From Calamus simplicifolius (Eukaryota > Streptophyta > Magnoliopsida > Arecales > Arecaceae), in NCBI GenBank assembly GCA_900491605.1, contig UESW01004237.1, positions 1-64,000 of the forward strand: 64,000 nucleotides of DNA, given 5' to 3'. The notes below the pieces were generated by a model. That model saw only the letters and a list, made by a program, of their open reading frames with translations, did not search any database and had not been told where the DNA came from. This document shows positions 49,401-60,326 of the stretch, piece after piece. The stretch's first letter is position 1. Each line of letters begins with the position of its first letter. The position numbers were made by a program, and so were the translations under genes.

Positions 49401-50369
49401 GTGGATGATATGTTGATTGTTGGGCAGGACTCCAGCAAGATTGCCACACTGAAGAAGGAGTTAGGGAAAGCTTTTGATATGAAGGATATGGGGCCAGTGA
49501 AACAAATATTGGGGATGCATGTATTCAGGGATAGACAAGCATGCAGGTTATGGTTGTCCCAGAAGAAATACATAGAGAAGGTGCTTCAGAGATTCAGCAT
49601 GAGCAATGCCAAGTCAGTGGCATGTCCACTAGCTGGACACTTCAAACTGAGTTCAGAGCAGAGCCCAGCCTCAGAGAAAGAGAAGCAGGAGATGAATAGA
49701 GTCCCTTATGCCTCAGCCGTGGGTAGTCTTATGTATGCTATGGTCTGTACCCGATCAGACTTAGCATATGCAGTTGGCTTAGTGAGCAGGTTCCTAGCGA
49801 ATCCAGGAAAGGAGCATTGGGCAGCAGTCAAATGGATCATGAGGTACTTGAGAGGTACAACTAGCTTGAGTCTTTGTTATGGACAGGGAGAACCTGTGTT
49901 ACAGACATATACAGATGCAGATATGGCAGGAGATGTTGACTCCAGGAAGTCCACATCCGGTTACTTGGTTACATTTGCAGGAGGTGCAATTTCATGGCAG
50001 TCCAAGTTACAGAAGTGTGTTGCATTATCGTCCACAGAGGCCGAGTACATAGCAGTGACAGAAGGATGCAAGGAGATATTGTGGCTGAAGAGATTTCTTC
50101 AGGAGCTGGGTGTTAGACATGATACTTATGTGGTCTATTGTGACAATCAGAGCACTATTCACCTGAGCAAGAATCCGACTTTTCACTCCAAATCGAAGCA
50201 CATTGATATGCGTTATCACTGGATCAGACAGGTCCTGGAAGAGAAGCAGTTGTTGTTGGAGAAGATCCATACAGATGATAATTGGTCAGATATAATGACA
50301 AAGTCATTACCTATCAAGAAGGTTGAAGCTTGTAGAAAGAAAGCAGGCTTGGTGGATTTCCCCACGTAG
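46405..50369 (+). pseudogene. Tnt1-like gag-pol polyprotein (one frameshift, one stop)
   Basis: The start is MDSTTNTSRMISLNGSNW at 46405. Gag has a UBN2-type capsid and the zinc knuckle CYHCHKKGHYKSEC (near 47095). The protease site is VVDTGASYHATP (near 47290). The integrase zinc region is LWHKRLGHIG..CTHCVVGKQH, and the core holds YSDVCGPM, FIDDASRKVW and RTDNGGEY. Near 48006 the frame shifts by one base, in the middle of the integrase core. The second frame (48006-48869) then ends at a TAG (48867-48869) where the family normally has Gln. The third frame (48876-50369) holds LDVKTAFLHGDLEEE, YVDDMLIVG and the RNase H TDADMAGD, SSTEAEYIA. Close to tobacco Tnt1 in order and motifs. The normal single frame would be about 1320 codons. 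Confidence 0.95.
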
Positions 50370-50386
50370 TCGGGAGGGGGAGATAT
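50370..50386 (+). other. Polypurine tract of Tnt1-like element
   Basis: CGGGAGGGGGAGATAT just before the 3' LTR. Confidence 0.88.
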
Positions 50387-51022
50387 TGTTGGGTGCTCCC
50401 TCCACGTGGGGAGGGAACCGACCCATGATAACAAACTGCATCATAGTTTGTTACGGAGCCCATGATAACAAACTCCATCACAGTTTGTTACGGAGTTGTT
50501 TTCAAAAAGGGATAACAAATCCGGAAATAAAGGAGGGGGAGAGAGATCCGTATGAAAAAGATACGAGAGAAGAAAAATCCCAGATTGGGGTGAGAGAGCT
50601 GTGTGCGGCCTGAGAGAGATCCAGAGAAGCCCAGGCTTGGAAAAATCCTGTGCAACCTCAGGAAGTCGATACGGACGAGTCTGAGAGCAGATTTGGGGGC
50701 ACGGAAGAGCAACCACACGTTGGTGAGATCCTTCTTGTACCCACATCAACTATTATTTTAAGTTTGAAGTGTTTTCTAATTTTTGGGTAAAAAGAAATTA
50801 GGAGAAAAGTTGTAATCTTTTATTAAGATTAGTGAAGTGCTCTCGGAATTTGCCCCGTGGTTTTTCCCTTTCACATTGGAAGGGTTTTCCACGTAAATTT
50901 GATGTTTTTGTGTGGTGTTTATTTTTATTCCGCATATTATGTGATTATGGTAGATCGGTATATTTTTCTGTGATTGTGCACGCATATTTGTTTCGATGGT
51001 GATCGAGGGTGTATTCCCAACA
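50387..51022 (+). repeat. 3' LTR of Tnt1-like element
   Basis: Pairs with 45712-46347; same length, about seven single-base differences (for example GATTGGGG versus GATTAGGG). Confidence 0.96.
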
Positions 51023-51027
51023 CGGAG
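51023..51027. repeat. Target site duplication CGGAG, right
   Basis: Matches 45707-45711 exactly. Confidence 0.97.
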
Positions 51028-51941
51028 GGCGGTGTATGCCGCCGGCGGCAGTCTGGTGATGACCGTGCCAGAGTCTATGATTGTCCCGGCGTTTGAGAAC
51101 ACCGTCGACTGTATCGAAAGTTGCTGCCCGGCGACATATATGGCCACCAAATCTAGGTAGTAATATGTCGGGCTTGTGCCCGTCAACATTGGTGTGGTCG
51201 TCACGTTTGAGGAAGGCGAGCCGCCACCAAAGGTTAGGTAGCCCGTCGAACTTGACGTCGATGGAAGGCAATAGGCGAAAACGCCGCCGAATGTTTGAAA
51301 TGACTGTGAAACAAGGGACGCGTTCTCGCGGCCGAGGCCCAGAAGCCCGGCGGCCTCGCCGAAGAGTCCGCTGTTCCTCTCGCCGCAGCCGAACCGGAAA
51401 TTCTGCAGCACGTCGGAGGACGTCAGGGTGAGGGTGTCCTCGGAGAAAAATCCCGAGGTGTAGGAGCTATCGCCGTATCGTACGTAATAAACGCAAGTCG
51501 ACGAGGTGCAACTGGACACGTCTAGCTCCGAACAGTAAGGGGAGCTGCAAGAGATGTTAGCGTAAGTGGAGGACTGGGAAGGATCAAATATTGGCTCCTG
51601 TAGCTTGTAACAGGATGTGACGCATGGCTCGCACTGGATCCATGTGACGTCGCTGCCGGTGTCGAAGATCACGGACTGGTCCTTCCTGGGGCTGCCGAAG
51701 CCTATGGTGACGATGTAGTTCCCGGTGCCGAGGGAGTCGCCGGTGTGGGCTGGGATCAAAGATGTGACCAGTGGATCGCGCGGATTCGCTTGCTGAGAAT
51801 TGGCTGAGACTCGGCGGTGTATGGCATTGACTCTAGATTGATCCGCGTCGAGAATTTGCTTGTGGTCGACGTTTTGCCGGCGATGGAGGGGCGAGCATGG
51901 GCCATGCCGGTGAACAACTTTTAAACTCGCACGTCCCAAAC
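51023..51941 (-). pseudogene. Aspartic protease copy C, N-terminal part of exon 2
   Basis: The exon starts after a single AG acceptor (CGTAG|GTTTG) at 51941 and reads LKVVHRHGPC, then SVIFDTGSDVTW (first catalytic Asp), YGDSSYTSGFF (flap Tyr), LLGLGR and IDSGTVITR (second catalytic Asp), to PPAAYTALR at the Copia junction. No stop or frameshift is visible. It is very close to copy A. Only the Copia insertion breaks exon 2. Confidence 0.94.
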
Positions 51942-51999
51942 CTACGTTATCGAAATAATGAACGATCTTAGTGGTATCAAAATATGTGCTAAAAGAACT

Positions 52000-52061
<62 letters not shown>

Positions 52062-52107
52062 ATAGATAGATGTGGATGTATATAGATATTGATATAGATA
52101 TAAATAG

Positions 52108-52150
<43 letters not shown>

Positions 52151-53278
52151 AATGTATGTATTTGTTTTTATTTGATACGTTAAGATGGTAATTAATTCTT
52201 ATTTAAAGAGGTTTCTAAAAGATGTACAGTTTGTTAAAAAATTTAGAAAATTATATCTCAAGTGAAATTAGGGTTTCACTAGCTTATTAAAATAGCTCTT
52301 CTAACCAAGACTCAATTCCTTCTTTATATCATCCTAAAATAAGCATGCCAAATTGATTGCTCTATCTTTTAATTTCTAAATACTACTTTTAAATGCATAA
52401 TATACCAAGGATAAGTCACCCATTTTCTCTTTTTATTTTAATAGAGATTTCAGTGACCGTTGGAACTTCCTTTTAATTCCCTATAATCCTCATATATTAA
52501 AAAAACTACATTAATATGGATAAAAATAATTGGATTAGATTGTGATTTTTTATTTTTTTTTAACGTATGGCTTTTGCTCTTTTCCAAAATTTTGGACCAA
52601 GACAAATTTGTTACTTTAGCATTGCTCCTCGTTTGGTCCAACTTTTGGTGGCTTTTGGTTAAGTTCACGAATTGAGGAGCCTCTCTTTTTCTTTGGGCTC
52701 TCTGGTTTGTTAAGTCAAACGTTTTAAATGCGTTGAAAAGGGAAGAAAAAATTTTTTTTTTAAAGGTCCAGCTCTGAAGATGCTTATTCCTACGTTGACT
52801 TGTTGACTGGCGAAGTCATTTTGCAAGCAGTTGTCTCCATGGGATTGCACTCCTCTTCCACCGAAAGCCGTTGATACCTTGTAAAATGCTTTACAGACGT
52901 TTGACGGAAGCAATTTTACCCATATTTTCAAACATAACAATTATAACATATATTCTTGATTTAAAAATTAAAAATAGAGAATGATTTTTATTTTTACAGG
53001 GTTAGAACGTAATTTATAATTTCATCTGTTGATCAATGATTAATTTATATGAACACTGAAAAACAACAACAGTGTTTTAATAGCAAATTCAAATAAGTTG
53101 ATCTTCATCTTTATTGTTAAGGTTAGATTCAAAAATTATATTAATTTTAATATTAGCCAATGTAACAAACCTTCAAACAGGCCAAAAGAAAAAAAAAATC
53201 ATGTGCTTCAATTAGTAAGCGCTGGGAGATTAAATTATAATCAAAATTTTTTTTCAATATAAAGAAAGATAACCATAT
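51942..53278 (-). other. Intron of protease copy C
   Basis: It carries a compound (AT)n-(AG)n microsatellite at 52003-52145, much longer than the one in copy A at the equivalent place. From about 52555 it is also the start of a direct duplication. No gene is seen in it. Confidence 0.65.
52003..52145. repeat. Compound (AT)n / (GATA-like) / (AG)n microsatellite
   Basis: About 58 bases of alternating AT, a GATA-like middle part, then about 35 bases of AG. Confidence 0.95.
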
Positions 53279-53430
53279 ATTCTGATGAGGAACAAACATT
53301 GCGGTGGAGCAAACAATGGATGTTGATCGTATGGAAGGTTTTAAACTGTTCTCGAGAGCATTCACCAACTAGTACAAAGAATGAAACGAGAAGAAGGAAA
53401 AAAAAAAAAAAAAGAGAAAAAAGAAGTCAT
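53279..53430 (-). pseudogene. Protease copy C, exon 1 (proximal copy, damaged)
   Basis: The frame GECSREQFKTFHTINIH..CSSSE matches copy A exon 1. The donor site is lost: copy A has GAAGGTATG, here GAATATATG. The start ATG at 53430 is followed by 16 T in a row on the coding strand, which puts the signal peptide out of frame with the rest by my count. TATA-like TATATAAATA is at 53485-53494. Confidence 0.7.
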
Positions 53431-54586
53431 AACCAGAGGAAGAGGTTAGAAGATATCATAGATATGAGATCAAGAAAGGGGAGATATTTATATATTCAAA
53501 TTTGCTTGGGTGGCCTCTTCCACGTTAGGTGGTGGAAGGCTGCATGGAACTCGCTTTCCCCCACTCCCCTCTCCTGGAGCATTTTGGCCTTCGCTTTCGC
53601 TAGGAACCCATCAAACCCAACAATCTCATGGGTGGATGGAAAAAGTCTAAGCGTTAGTGTTTTTTTAACAAATTAATGCGGTCTTCAGTCAATATAGCCT
53701 TCCTGTTGGAGGCCTCAGCTTGCTAGAAATTAGCTACCGTCATCAACACCGTGACAAAAAATAATAATATCATTGGTATATACTTTGTTTGTAACTTCAG
53801 TCTTCTTCTTTTTTTTTTTTTTTTTTTTTCATTAAATGGTTTTGAGTTGACTCAGACGTCCACCATCTAGAAGGAGCAAATTGAGTCATGTGAAGGTAAA
53901 CTGATTAGAATCTTTACAGAGTCCACTAGTTTTGGTTGAAAGAATCAAGATCAAGTATTTATAAATAAGTTCTATCGATTCTCTCTACCAGATGGCACTT
54001 ATTATTATTGTTTTTAACGTATGTCTTTTGATCTTTTCCAAAATTTTGGACCAAGACAAATTTTTTACTTCAGCATTGATCCTTGTTTGGTCCAACTTTT
54101 GGTGGCTTTTAATGGTTAAGTTCACGAAGGAGCCTCTCTTTTTCATCGGTCGGCGAAGTCATTTTGCCAGCAGTCGTCTCCATGGGGATTGCACTCCTCT
54201 TCCACCGAAACTCGTTGGTACCTTGGAAAATATTTTACAGACGTTTGACGGAAACAATTTTACCCATATTTTCAAACATAACAATTATAACATATATTTT
54301 TGATTTAAAAATTAAAAATAGAGAATGTTTTTTATGTTTACAGGGTTAGAACGTAATTTATAATTTCATCTCTTGACCAATGATTGATTTATATGAACAC
54401 CGAAAAACAACAACAGTGTTTTAATAGCAAATTCAAATAAGTTCTAATATTAAATTTAATATTAGCTAATATAACAAACCTTCAAACGGATCAAAAGAAA
54501 AAAAATCATGTGCTTCAACTAGTATGTGCTGAGAGAGATTAAATTATGATCAAAAAAATTTTTAATATAAAGAAATATAATCATAC

Positions 54587-54704
54587 CTTCTGATGAGGAA
54601 CAAACATTGCGGGGCAGCAAAGAATGAATGTTGATCGTATCGAAGGTTTTAAATTGTTCTCGAGAGCTTTCACCTTAAAGTCCAAAGAATGAGAGGAGAA
54701 TGAG

Positions 54705-54736
<32 letters not shown>

Positions 54737-54742
54737 AGCCAT
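54587..54742 (-). pseudogene. Protease copy C, exon 1 (distal duplicate, damaged)
   Basis: The frame SSREQFKTFDTINIHSLLP..CSSSE matches copy A, and the donor AAG|GTATG is intact. But the signal peptide end has CTT TAA GGT where copy A has CTT GCT GGT, an in-frame stop, and a poly-T run of over 30 bases on the coding strand fills the signal peptide. TATAAATA is at 54802-54809. Confidence 0.65.
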
Positions 54743-55073
54743 AACAAAAGAAAGAAGATAGAAAATATTGTAGATATACCGAGATCAAGGAGAAAGATTA
54801 ATATTTATAGATTCAAATTTGCTTTCGCTAGGGACCCATCAAACCCATATTGGAATCCACCAACTCATGGGTGGATGGAAAGCGTCAAGCGTTAGTGTTT
54901 TTGTAACAAATTAATGCCGTCTTCGCCTTTTTCTGTAGTCAATGTAGCCTTCAATGTAGCCTTCCTAGAAATTAATCAACTCCGTGACAAAAATAATATA
55001 ATTGATACTTGTTTGTGGCCTCAGCCTTCTTTTTTTCCCTCCCTTCAAAGTAATCGTATTAAATGGTTTTGGC

Positions 55074-55407
55074 CAGTGTTTTAAAAATCGAATTGGACCA
55101 ATTGATTCAATTAGAAATTAATCATCAGGTACCTTTAATTTTATTATTAAAGTTAATTTTTATATAATCCTATAAAAATTTAAAAATTTATTGAATCGGT
55201 TGAGTTTCAAACCGGTTCAACTTGATTTTCAAAATTTTTTAATTTTTCATTTGAATTAATATTTATATTTTATTATTTTTATATTATTAAATTAAAAATT
55301 ATTATAATATTATTTGATTCGATTAAATCAATTTATTTGGTCAAACTGATTGACCCATGATTCAAATGTTAGACCGGTTCATTATTTGATTCGGTTTCAA
55401 AACATTG
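55074..55407. mobile_element. MITE (about 334 bases) with GTTTTAAAA-type terminal inverted repeats
   Basis: The left end CAGTGTTTTAAAAATCGAAT and the inverse right end CAATGTTTTGAAACCGAATC pair with few mismatches, and the subterminal parts contain ACCGGTTCA in inverse orientation. It is absent from the same place in unit 1 (53840) and in copy A (16795), which give the empty site GGTTTTGGCTCAG. Flanks TTTTGGC and ATTTAGGC may be a decayed 8-base duplication, which would suggest hAT. Confidence 0.75.
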
Positions 55408-55659
55408 ATTTAGGCTCGGTCCATCGTCTAGAAGGAGCAAATTGAGCCATGTGGAGGTAAACTGATTAGGTTATTACAGAGCCCACTAGTTTTGGTTGAA
55501 AGAATCAAGATCAAGTATTTATAAATAAGTTCTTTCGATTCTCTACCAGATGGCACTTATGTAGTAAGAGAAATATAAAAAACTATAGAAAACCAGTAGC
55601 CTCGGTAAATCTCTAATTAATACCTTTTGCCAAGATCCATTGCACCTAATCTTCCTATA

Positions 55660-56412
55660 ACATTCCCTATCTTCTCTTGAATTTATATTATTGCCTTAAA
55701 AACGTTTACAATGTTGTTGCCACATGTCAAATCTTGTTTAATATATATATATATATATTCGTTGACATTTATTTCTTAATTAAATCAAAAGGATTTGTTT
55801 TCTAATCTAAGAAGATTTGCAGTATTATTGCCTCGTTTCATATTCTTAATTGTATTTTTTATCGAAAAATATCTATTTAATATATTCAGATTATTATATT
55901 ATTAACATTTGTCAGATTTCATTAAACGTTTTGAATGTATTTTTTTTTCTTTCTCTTTATGTATTTATTTCTTAAGAATTTATCTTCTAGTATAATATAA
56001 TAAATCTAGGTTTACTCACATTTAATGCTCTTAAAAGTGTAGTGTGTATATATTATCTATCCTGAGGTATTATAATAGGGTAAACTCGGTTACAACAGTC
56101 AGCGTCCATTTAATGTTTTTAAATGCAAACTTTTTTTTTTTCTTTTTGTCTCTCTTAATAAGATATATATTTTTAAAAAAATATCTTCTAATATAATATA
56201 GTAAATATAGGTTTACCATATTATTACCACGTCTCAGTCAAATTTAATATTTCTAAACGTATACTTTCTTTTTAATCTAACAATATCACTAGTAGATTGA
56301 ACAGCGTTTATTATATTGTTGCCATATATCAGATCTCATTTAATGTTCTTAATTTTTTTCTCTTTTAATATATTCACCTTTTGTTTAAAACAAAATAGAT
56401 TATTTTTTAATA
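55660..56412. repeat. Degenerate CATTTAATGTTCTTAAA array, block C, left part
   Basis: Cores near 55735, 55835, 55918, 56017, 56110, 56240 and 56336, in the same variant order as blocks A and B. The last 430 bases (55974-56412) recur at 57343-57780. Confidence 0.75.
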
Positions 56413-57342
56413 TTGTTGAGGGGTAGAATCGTCATTGCATTGATAACTGTGCGAAGGGGTTAAGATCAGCCCCATCCCTTCGCCCACTACGACATGCCCC
56501 CGAGGAACGAGCTAAACTAATGTGGTCCAACAAGTCGAGCAACCCACAGCTCGACTCTTCCCGAGCTGCCCATAGCTCGGCTCCCCCGAGCTTCCCGTAG
56601 CTCGGCTCCCCCGAGCTACCCATAGCTCAGCTTTCCCCGAGCCTCCCGTAGCTCGGCCTTCTCCGAGCTTCCCGTAGCTCGGCTTTCTTCAAGCTACCCG
56701 TAGCTCGGCTCCCCCGAACTTCCTATAGCTCGGCTTCCCCAAGCAACCCACAGCTCGACTCTCCCCGAGCTTCCCATAGCTCGGCTCCTCCCAGCTTCCT
56801 GTAGCTCGGCTTCCTTGAGCTACCTATAGTTCGGCTTTCCCCGAGCTTTCCGTAGCTCGGCCTTCTCCGAGCCTCCCGTAGCTCGGCTTTCTCCGAGCTT
56901 TCCGTAGCTCGGCCTTCTCCGAGCTTCCCGTAGCTCGGCTTTCTTCAAGCTACCTATAGCTCGGCTTCCCCGAGCCTCCCATGGCTCGGCTTTCCCGAAC
57001 TTCTCACAGCTCGTTTTTCCCGAGCCTCCCATGGCTCGGCTTTCCCCCAGCCTCCCATAGCTCGGCTTCCTCGAGCTTCCATCCCATGAACAGTTCACGA
57101 TTCGACACTCACCTCCGTAGAGCCCGACGCGGGAGAGCCTATGCCTATCATCACAGAATCCCAAACAAAAAATCATGTTGAAGAGTGATCTAGGACCTAA
57201 TATAACCACCTGGGACCTACGCATCTATCAGATCCCAGGCCATAAAAGAGTTCTCCCAGCGGTCGATCATTCAACAAATGAGATACGGATCCCACCAGCC
57301 TTGCAACGGCCTGATTCAAATCGTTCTAATATCCTAATAAGA
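56413..57342. repeat. GC-rich segment with AGCTCGG minisatellite
   Basis: From about 56530 to 57085 a unit of about 24 bases, CCGAGCTTCCCGTAGCTCGGCT with variants, is repeated some 20 times. AGCTCGG/CCGAGCT halves make it strongly self-complementary. The segment begins TGTTGAGGGGTAGAATCGTC, like a plant Gypsy LTR, and later has CCATAAAAGAG and GATCCCACCAGCC; it may be an LTR fragment, but I find no TG..CA ends with matching target duplications. Open frames here come from the repeat and are not genes. Confidence 0.8.
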
Positions 57343-57870
57343 ATTTATCTTCTAGTATAATATAATAAATCTAGGTTTACTCACATTTAATGCTCTTAAA
57401 AGTGTAGTGTGTATATATTATCTATCATGAGGTATTATAAATTTATAATAGGGTAAACTCGGTTACAACAGTCAGCGTCCATTTAATGTTTTTAAATGCA
57501 AACTTTTTTTTTTTTCTTTCTGTCTCTCTTAATAAGATATATATATTTTTTAAAAAAATCTTCTAATATAATATAGTAAATATAGGTTTACCATATTATT
57601 ACCACGTCTCAGTCAAATTTAATATTTCTAAACGTATACTTTCTTTTTAATCTAACAATATCACTAGTAGATTGAACAGCGTTTATTATATTGTTGCCAT
57701 ATATCAGATCTCATTTAATGTTCTTAATTTTTTTTTTCTCTTTTAATATATTCACCTTTTGTTTAAAACAAAATGGATTATTTTTAATATAATATAGTAA
57801 ATTTGAGAAAATTTATTATATTATTGCCAAGTGTTAAATTCCATTTAATGTTTCTTAATGAATACTTTTT
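57343..57870. repeat. Degenerate CATTTAATG array, block C, right part (second copy of 55974-56412)
   Basis: The first 430 bases are nearly identical to 55974-56412, then the array goes on for one more unit (core near 57842). Confidence 0.8.
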
Positions 57871-59011
57871 TTTTTCTCTCTTGAAGTATTCAGCTCCTAG
57901 GCAACATTTTGTTTAATAAAAGACCCAGGTTGACAAACCAGTTTTCTATCTTGAACCAGTACAATAAATGTAGGCTTTGCCTACAATTTTCCCACCTACA
58001 AATTTAAAACCATAGGTAAAAAAAATCTTTTCCTATTATTTTTTAAAAATCATAGGCAAAAAATTTATAGTGGAAAATTTTTTAATATAAAAAATAAATT
58101 TTTATTTTTTTTTGAAAATACTTTTTCTATGACAAAACTTGAAATGGTAGGAAAAGGCCTCCTAAGGATATTGTAAAAATTTTATTACCATTATGTAAAA
58201 ATTTTGTATATGTAATGGATATTGTAGGTAAAGAATATATTATTTTTATTGATATGGTTTTTAATATTTAAAAATATAAATAAATAAATTATATTCTATT
58301 TAAATAAAATATACAAAATAATACAAAAATTTAAAATAGAAATACAACTTTAAAATATTAAATAATTAATAGAATAAATATAAATTTTTCCTACGATTTT
58401 AAACATATTTTGAAGGGAAAAAAATATTTATTATTATATTTTTTACAATTTAATTTTTTTTTGTAGGTAAAAATAGTTAAATAATAATAATTTAATCATT
58501 TTTTCCTATGATTTTTTTTCTCGTAGGTAAAGACTTTGAAAACAAAAATTTACCTTACTTTTTTTCTACTATTTTAAGAAATTTCATAGGAAAAGATGTG
58601 GATAAAAAATTATTTTTTTTAATTTTTTTGTACAATTTTGGGGTTTCTCGTAGGAAAAAAAATTATTAAAAATTATTATTAGCCAACTTTTTTCTATGAT
58701 TTTAAGAAAAATCGTAAGAAAAGATATAAATAAAAAATATATTTTTAAATTTTTTCTATAATTTGAAGTTTCTCGTAGGGAAATAAATTATTAAAAATTA
58801 TTATCAGCGAACTTTTTCCTACGATTTAGGAAAAGATGTAGATAAAAATATTTTTCTTGATTTTTTTCTAGGGGTTTCTCGTAGAAAAAAAAATTATATT
58901 AGCCAACTTTTCCTTATGATTTTAAGAAAAATTAATTGTAGGGAAAGATATGGATAAAAGATATTTTTTAATTTTTTTTAACGATTTTGGGGTTTCTCAT
59001 AGGGAAAGAAA

Positions 59012-59030
59012 TCGTTAAAAATTATTATTA
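59012..59030. repeat. Target site duplication of LINE 1, left (19 bases)
   Basis: TCGTTAAAAATTATTATTA occurs here and exactly again at 60327-60345. Confidence 0.88.
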
Positions 59031-60326
59031 TTATTATTATTATTATTTTGGTACAAACGGGTGATACACTGATCCAGTGTGAGTCAATCCAGAAAGATCA
59101 GAAAATAAAATCTGTTTAAGTACAGAAGGGCAGGGATCACCTTGCTTCCAATTCCAAATCCCAGACTGATAAGCCACCGAGCCCGCAATCCAATCCGCCA
59201 CAGAATTGGCTTCCCAGTAAATATGACGGATATGAACATGGTGAGCTTCCTGAAGGGTGGCCCGGATATCATGAAGTAGAGGGTTGAATGCAACATGATT
59301 ACCGCTGTCATGGCGGAGCCACCGGATGACAGTGAGCGAATCTCCCTTGATGAGAAGACAGTGAGCACGAAAAATCCGAATGGCGTAGGAGATACCAGCC
59401 CAGGCTGCGTACAGCTCAGCCAGCGGGACAGAACAATCCAGTAAGCCAAGACCACCAGCAGCCAGCAAAGCACCATCAAACCCACGGATTATGAAAGCTG
59501 AGCCAACAAGTCTGCCTCGAGCACTACCGTCAAAGTTGATTTTAACAAATCCTGAGGGTGGGGGCTCCCAAGAAATAAAAGCCATATGTCGGTTCGCTGC
59601 CGAAGAAGCAGAGGAGCCCCAGTGGCCAAGACTGTCAAAATCAGAAGCCGAGCGATAGTGTGTGTACTCCACGGATAAGGAGATAGCTCTTCTAGCAGTC
59701 CTCTGTGGAGATACATGATCATCAGTGAAGACATGAAGGTTCCGCGAAATCCAAATCTGATAAGCAGGGTAGGCCCCGGTGACAACTAGCTGCTGGGTGC
59801 CCCTTCTAATATCAGTCAAAAAGGTCGCAAGAGGCAGTGTCTTCCGGTCCAAGATGATGGTGATAGCCAGTAAGCTGCCAAATCTGCCTGGCCCTGGGGC
59901 AGGTAAAGATAGCATGATCAGTCATCTCCTCCTTCAGACCGCACAGAGGGCAGGTTGGCTGGATAGACAATCCCCTTCTGGATAGCATAGAGCAGGTGGG
60001 AAGGCAATCCCAAGCAAGCTTCCACATAAAGAGCTGGATCCTGGGATGGATAGGAAGCCACCAGATCCATTCCACGTCCTTCATATGCTGAGCGTGAGGC
60101 CTATAAATTTTCATGAGATCCCTGACTGGAGCACTGGGAAGACAGGATCTCTTCCATAATCTGGAATCAGCTATATGTTCCGGTATAATAGGAATGGAAA
60201 GGATCCAACGAGCAAGCTCATCACCAAAAAATCGGGCCACCATGGGGAGGTGCCAGGAGGAGTGCTCCCGAGAGATCAAATCACTTATTCTCATGCTGCT
60301 AGGAACACTGTTACTAATAAAAGTAG
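59031..60326 (-). mobile_element. 5'-truncated L1-type LINE fragment inside the CACTA-like element
   Basis: The element is on the minus strand, ends in a (TAA)n-like tail (59031-59047) and is flanked by a 19-base duplication. Only the 3' part of ORF2 remains. The zinc-binding reverse transcriptase domain is at 59812-60294 (LPTCSMLSRRGLSIQPTCPL, CGLKEEMTDHAIFTC). After a frameshift, RNase H follows at 59043-59915 with INFDGSARG, AELYAAWAG, IKGDSLTVI and NSVADWIAG, so the D-E-D residues are present. Related to LINE 2 but not identical. Confidence 0.93.

Larger units (their letters stand above)
45712..51022 (+). mobile_element. Complete Tnt1-like (Tork lineage) Ty1/Copia element inserted in protease copy C
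   Basis: A 5311-base element with 636-base LTRs at both ends (45712-46347, 50387-51022), CGGAG target duplications, a tRNA-Met primer site and a purine tract. The LTRs differ at only about seven positions, about 1%, so it is the youngest dated insertion here. The coding region has a frameshift and one stop. It lies opposite to the protease gene. Confidence 0.97.
52555..55580. repeat. Direct duplication of promoter, exon 1 and part of intron of protease copy C
   Basis: Unit 1 is about 52555-53999 and unit 2 about 54015-55580. Shared landmarks in the same order are CAAAATTTTGGACCAAGACA (52590; 54040), GGTCCAACTTTTGGTGGCTT, the exon 1 homolog, CTCATGGGTGGATGGAAA (53625; 54865), CATCTAGAAGGAGCAAATTG-like sequence (53860; 55425) and AGATGGCACTTAT. 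Copy A has one such unit. Unit 2 carries an extra MITE. Confidence 0.85.

Noticed and set aside
56820..57224. 134-codon open frame with repeated Leu/Gly/Glu/Ser motifs
   Set aside because: It is a by-product of the 24-base GC-rich minisatellite read in one frame.
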